From assembly GCF_028867935.1 (NCBI RefSeq), contig NZ_JAPQNS010000006.1, positions 1 to 64,000 on the forward strand: a stretch of DNA of 64,000 nt, written 5' to 3'. This document shows positions 61,213 through 64,000 of this stretch, piece by piece. The notes beneath the pieces are model-generated. The model was not told where the DNA came from and ran no database searches. It saw only the letters and a program-made list of their open reading frames with translations. Numbering within the stretch: the first letter of the stretch is position 1; each line of letters opens with the position of its first letter. Position numbers and translations under genes: made by a program. Origin of the DNA: Flavobacterium sp. SUN052 (lineage in GTDB: Bacteria; Bacteroidota; Bacteroidia; Flavobacteriales; Flavobacteriaceae).

Positions 61213-62001
61213 ATGAAAAACCTATTCTTTCTCCTGCTCTTACTCGTTACTGCCAGTTGCGAAATCAATGTGATGCAACCTGGTACCAATGGTGATGCCG
61301 TTGTGCCAGATGCCAACGCCCGCATTGCCCGCAAACTAAATGTTGGTGGTACTAATGGTAAAACCGTTTACAGCGAAGACAAGTATGAATACAACCAGAA
61401 AGGTCAGTTAACAAAAATTGACCATTGGGGCCGAAACTCAACGGGCGATATGGAACTGTATAACTACGATGAATTTGTCTATAACGATCAGGATAAACTG
61501 ATTCAGAAACGGAGTTTTATGCGGAACCAGGCAGGTGTTTTCCAGCAGCTATGGGTTATGAGCTACGAATATCCAACACTGAACCAACAGATTGAAACGC
61601 AGTATATTATTGAAGCAAACACAAAAGCCCTTTTTCCCCAACACCGAATAGAAACAGTGATGGAACAGGGGAAAAAAGCGCGGGTTGTTCAGTATTATCA
61701 TACTGGTCAGCTGTTTCAAAAAAGCCAGGAAACGGTTTATCGCTATGAAGGGGGACGGTTGATAGCCGAACAAAACCTGAATTCGAACGGAGGGGCGAGC
61801 ACTGTGCTTCAATACGCCTACAAAGGTCGCACCGCCAAAGTGGAAGAGTTTATGGCGAGCCGCCCGGAAAGCATTTCGGAACAGTCGTTTCAGTACGATA
61901 GCCGGGGCCGGTTGATTCGCACTGAGGTTACCAAAGTTAATCCGATTTATTGCATAGCTATGGCTCCCAACAGTGCCACCATCTATGAATATGTGGATTG
62001 A
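61213..62001 (+). CDS. YD-like repeat lipoprotein, paralogue B
   Basis: About 262 residues from the ATG at 61213, with the lipobox signal MKNLFFLLLLLVTASC (Cys 16). A TTG start upstream would overlap the preceding gene. VVPDANARIARKLN matches the paralogue's VVPDLNARVTRKL, and the strands YEYNQKGQLTKIDHWG, FVYNDQDKLIQKRSF and FQYDSRGRLIRTEV have the same YD-like layout. Tandem duplication is the simplest explanation. A good hairpin follows the stop. Confidence 0.8.
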   Translation: MKNLFFLLLLLVTASCEINVMQPGTNGDAVVPDANARIARKLNVGGTNGKTVYSEDKYEYNQKGQLTKIDHWGRNSTGDMELYNYDEFVYNDQDKLIQKRSFMRNQAGVFQQLWVMSYEYPTLNQQIETQYIIEANTKALFPQHRIETVMEQGKKARVVQYYHTGQLFQKSQETVYRYEGGRLIAEQNLNSNGGASTVLQYAYKGRTAKVEEFMASRPESISEQSFQYDSRGRLIRTEVTKVNPIYCIAMAPNSATIYEYVD

Positions 62002-62009
62002 AAGAGTTC

Positions 62010-62040
62010 GGGGCTGGCTGATATAATCGTTGCCAGCCCC
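62010..62040. terminator. Hairpin between convergent genes
   Basis: GGGGCTGGC (62010-62018) pairs exactly with GCCAGCCCC (62032-62040) around a 13-base loop. It separates lipoprotein B from the convergent beta-barrel gene. Confidence 0.75.
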
Positions 62041-62045
62041 AACCG

Positions 62046-62627
62046 TTACCTGATTTTAAACGAAACCCCAATATTTCCCTGCAACCGATACAAGGGGGTA
62101 GTAAATGCCTGCCGTGTAATAGCAGTGCCTTCCAGACTGCCCTCGATAGCCCAGCGCCTACTCAACCGGTAATGAGCCCCAAGGCCAGCGTTAGCCTGAA
62201 TTGCTCGTGTGGTCATGCTGCCGGTTCCTCTATAAATTTCCCACGGACTGCGAAACTGTGACGTAAACTTGCTTTGCCCTGCCGTAACACCCCCTTGCAG
62301 GAATAGAGCCAGACGTGGGTTGCGCACAAAATAGTACCGGGTCGATACACCAAGTCCTGCGTATCGGTTCAGTTCGGCATACTTTTCATACCGCCCTTCG
62401 AGTGACACCGACCAGCCATCTTTCAGAAAATAGCTCACACGTGGTGTTAAACGGTATGTGCCCCCCTGGAAGCTGGAATAGCTGGCGTATCCGCCCGTTG
62501 CATTTAAGCTCACACCTACTGTTCCCTTGCCCAGCAGGTCGGTTTGTTTGTCGTCGGAAGTTGGTGTGGTTTGGGCCAGAAGGGCCGTGGGAAACACTAC
62601 TCCCAGTATTAAAATAAAGCGTGTCAT
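62046..62627 (-). CDS. Small outer-membrane beta-barrel protein
   Basis: 193 residues with a signal peptide (MTRFILILGVVFPTALLAQ). The mature part alternates short strands with aromatic ends (YRLTPRVSYFLKDGWSVSLE, GVSTRYYFVRNPRLALFLQG, GLGAHYRLSRRWAIEGSLEG) and closes with GNIGVSFKIR, a typical barrel C-terminus. This is the size and look of the 8-strand OmpW/OmpX-like barrels of Bacteroidota. The role is unknown. Confidence 0.75.
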   Translation of the reverse strand: MTRFILILGVVFPTALLAQTTPTSDDKQTDLLGKGTVGVSLNATGGYASYSSFQGGTYRLTPRVSYFLKDGWSVSLEGRYEKYAELNRYAGLGVSTRYYFVRNPRLALFLQGGVTAGQSKFTSQFRSPWEIYRGTGSMTTRAIQANAGLGAHYRLSRRWAIEGSLEGTAITRQAFTTPLYRLQGNIGVSFKIR

Positions 62628-62756
62628 ACAAACAGTTTTAGGTTTTGACTAGTAGAGTTATAAAGAGTCGGCTTCGTTGGAACGTTAAGGTTCTTTAACA
62701 AGAGATCGGAGCCGCTCTTGCAGACATAGTCAAACCAAACCACAGTAAACAATCGT

Positions 62757-63638
62757 ATGCAAACGCAAACTGAAAAACCCGCTCTGGCTTCTGGCACGAT
62801 TACCCTTGGGGGAGATCTTACCGTGAACCGACTTGGATACGGTGCCATGCGCATTACCGGGCAGGGAATCTGGGGACCTCCCCGCAACCGCGATGAGGCT
62901 ATCCAGGTTCTGAAACGCTGTCTTGATCTGGGTATCAACTTTATCGACACCGCCGATTCGTACGGCCCATATGTTTCAGAGGAACTCATTGCCGAAGCGC
63001 TGCATCCTTATGCAAAAGACCTGGTGATCGGCACAAAAGGAGGTCTGCTCCGCACGGGCCCCAATCAATGGCCTGTTGACGGAAGCCGCAAGCACCTTGA
63101 AGAAGCGTTGAACGGAAGCCTGAAACGACTGAAAGTGGAGCAGATCGACCTGTATCAGCTACACCGTTTTGATGACAAAGTCCCGTCGGAAGAGTATCTG
63201 GGATTTTTGAAAGAAGCGCAGGAACAAGGCAAGATCAAACACATTGGCTTGTCTGAAGTAGATGTAAACCAGATCAAAGAAGCGCAACAGTATTTCGAGG
63301 TGGTGTCAGTACAGAACATGTACAGCTTTAGCCAGCAAAAATGGAATCCGACGCTCAAATACTGCGAAGAGCAAAACATCGCGTTTATTCCGTGGTATCC
63401 GCTGGGTGGGGGCGATTTGGGCTCTGAAGAAGCGTTACACCGCGTAACCGAGCGTCACCGGAGCAACGGATCGAATGTGAGTGAATTCCAGATTGCCCTG
63501 GCGTGGTTGTTGGCGGCATCGCCCATGATGCTGCTCATTCCGGGAACATCGTCGGTAGCGCATTTAGAGGAGAACACTGCGGCTGCCGAGATCAAACTGA
63601 CCGACGAAGATTTGAAGGATATGCCCTTGCCAGAATAG
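62757..63638 (+). CDS. Aldo/keto reductase
   Basis: 293 residues of an (alpha/beta)8 NADPH-dependent oxidoreductase. The catalytic tetrad is visible: Asp and Tyr in FIDTADSYGPY, Lys in VIGTKGGLL, and His in LYQLHRFD. NADPH contacts lie in MLLIPGTSSVAHLEENTAAA near the end. It reduces aldehydes or ketones; the natural substrate is unknown. It is divergent from the beta-barrel gene. Confidence 0.92.
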   Translation: MQTQTEKPALASGTITLGGDLTVNRLGYGAMRITGQGIWGPPRNRDEAIQVLKRCLDLGINFIDTADSYGPYVSEELIAEALHPYAKDLVIGTKGGLLRTGPNQWPVDGSRKHLEEALNGSLKRLKVEQIDLYQLHRFDDKVPSEEYLGFLKEAQEQGKIKHIGLSEVDVNQIKEAQQYFEVVSVQNMYSFSQQKWNPTLKYCEEQNIAFIPWYPLGGGDLGSEEALHRVTERHRSNGSNVSEFQIALAWLLAASPMMLLIPGTSSVAHLEENTAAAEIKLTDEDLKDMPLPE

Positions 63639-63653
63639 AGGGTGAGTAAAGCC

Positions 63654-63700
63654 AAACGGGTGGCCGACACACTAGAAAGTATGTGTCAGTCACCCGTTTT
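63654..63700. terminator. Terminator hairpin after the aldo/keto reductase
   Basis: AAACGGGTG (63654-63662) pairs with CACCCGTTT (63691-63699), with an inner GACACA/TGTGTC stem, followed by TTTT on the plus strand. It lies between convergent genes. Confidence 0.75.
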
Positions 63701-63724
63701 CTCTACTTACTCGCTCTTTTTTAC

Positions 63725-64000
63725 CTAACCCTTATGTAGTGTCTTGATCTTGTCGAGGGCGCTTTTCAGCTCGCTCAACTGATTCTGAAGTTGCTCTTTG
63801 ATGTATGCCGGAATATGGTTCTCTTCGATTGCATCTTCGTAGGCTTCGATAGCCGCATTCTCGCCAAACTCCACCGAACTCAGTACTGTATCTTTGTCTT
63901 TACCGGTGAATGCCGCTTTAACGTCGATCCAGGCGCGGTGAATTTTACTGCCTGTATCGGTTGAGGTTGCGTCCGAAACCGCCGTGCCATCAATCCGAAC
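63725..64000 (-). CDS. PA2169/DUF2383 family four-helix-bundle protein, C-terminal part
   Basis: A minus-strand frame of 91 codons enters from the window edge and stops at TAG 63727-63725. The visible part reads ATSTDTGSKIHRAWIDVKAA, then SSVEFGENAAIEAYEDAIEE, NHIPAYIKEQLQNQLSEL and a lysine-rich end HKG. GSKIHRAWIDVK and CEFGE-like EFGENAAIEAYEDAL patterns are typical of DUF2383 ferritin-like bundle proteins, often stress-induced. The N-terminus, about 60 residues, lies outside the window. Confidence 0.85.
   Translation of the reverse strand, partial: VRIDGTAVSDATSTDTGSKIHRAWIDVKAAFTGKDKDTVLSSVEFGENAAIEAYEDAIEENHIPAYIKEQLQNQLSELKSALDKIKTLHKG

Overview
The window looks like chromosome of a Bacteroidota bacterium in the Cytophagales, probably close to Spirosoma (the genus is inference from general resemblance, not from a search). 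The signs are: three very large secreted proteins, all with type IX secretion (T9SS)-style C-terminal sorting domains; families typical of the phylum (GH97, DUF1800/DUF1501 pair, DUF349, SPOR lipoprotein, EttA); Bacteroidota -7 promoter motifs (TAnnTTTG) at several starts; and little use of Shine-Dalgarno sites. I saw no rRNA, tRNA, CRISPR array, insertion sequence or prophage.

Layout. 1-4.4 kb: the edge of an unknown gene, a Gfo/Idh/MocA oxidoreductase, GDP-mannose 4,6-dehydratase, a SPOR lipoprotein and murB. 4.4-25.4 kb: a minus-strand secretome block. In transcription order it has two tandem S8 subtilases with sorting domains, a protein made of three copies of a cysteine-bounded domain, and a secreted thioredoxin-like protein with a CHVC motif. 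A 97-bp block of interlocking perfect palindromes follows, then a gene for a ~3,620-residue cysteine-module surface protein. The giant's last three domains resemble those of the small triple-domain protein. This block is the best candidate here for an undescribed system: a surface structure with its own redox and proteolytic helpers.

25.6-28.3 kb: a DUF2147 protein, a catalytically dead tail of malate synthase, and a divergent XRE/ScfR (RamB-like) regulator. This looks like the collapsed remains of a glyoxylate-shunt locus with its regulator kept. 28.3-32.5 kb: DUF1800, DUF1501, purE and a LysM protein. 32.5-39.6 kb: an outer-membrane protein and a plus-strand run with a second oxidoreductase, an amidohydrolase coupled to GH97, a rhodanese-thioredoxin fusion and a dipeptide-epimerase-like enzyme.

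39.6-55.8 kb is mostly housekeeping: a second epimerase coupled to a BioF-like PLP enzyme, a GlmU-like protein, holB, a RimB-like/RimK pair, a TPR membrane protein, ribH, aspartate kinase, an MNT/HEPN pair wedged before serS, a desaturase, DUF349 and EttA. 55.8-64 kb: a cytoplasmic-looking M23 domain protein, a large lipoprotein, an aminotransferase-tyrA operon, two tandem paralogous YD-like lipoproteins, a small beta-barrel, an aldo/keto reductase and the C-terminal part of a DUF2383 stress-type protein.

Convergent gene ends are often marked by long perfect hairpins. Several intergenic gaps carry low-complexity repeats (TTTCACTC tandem units and AGTGAACA-type words). Many starts given here were moved downstream from a longer open frame, to an ATG that begins a signal peptide or the conserved domain.
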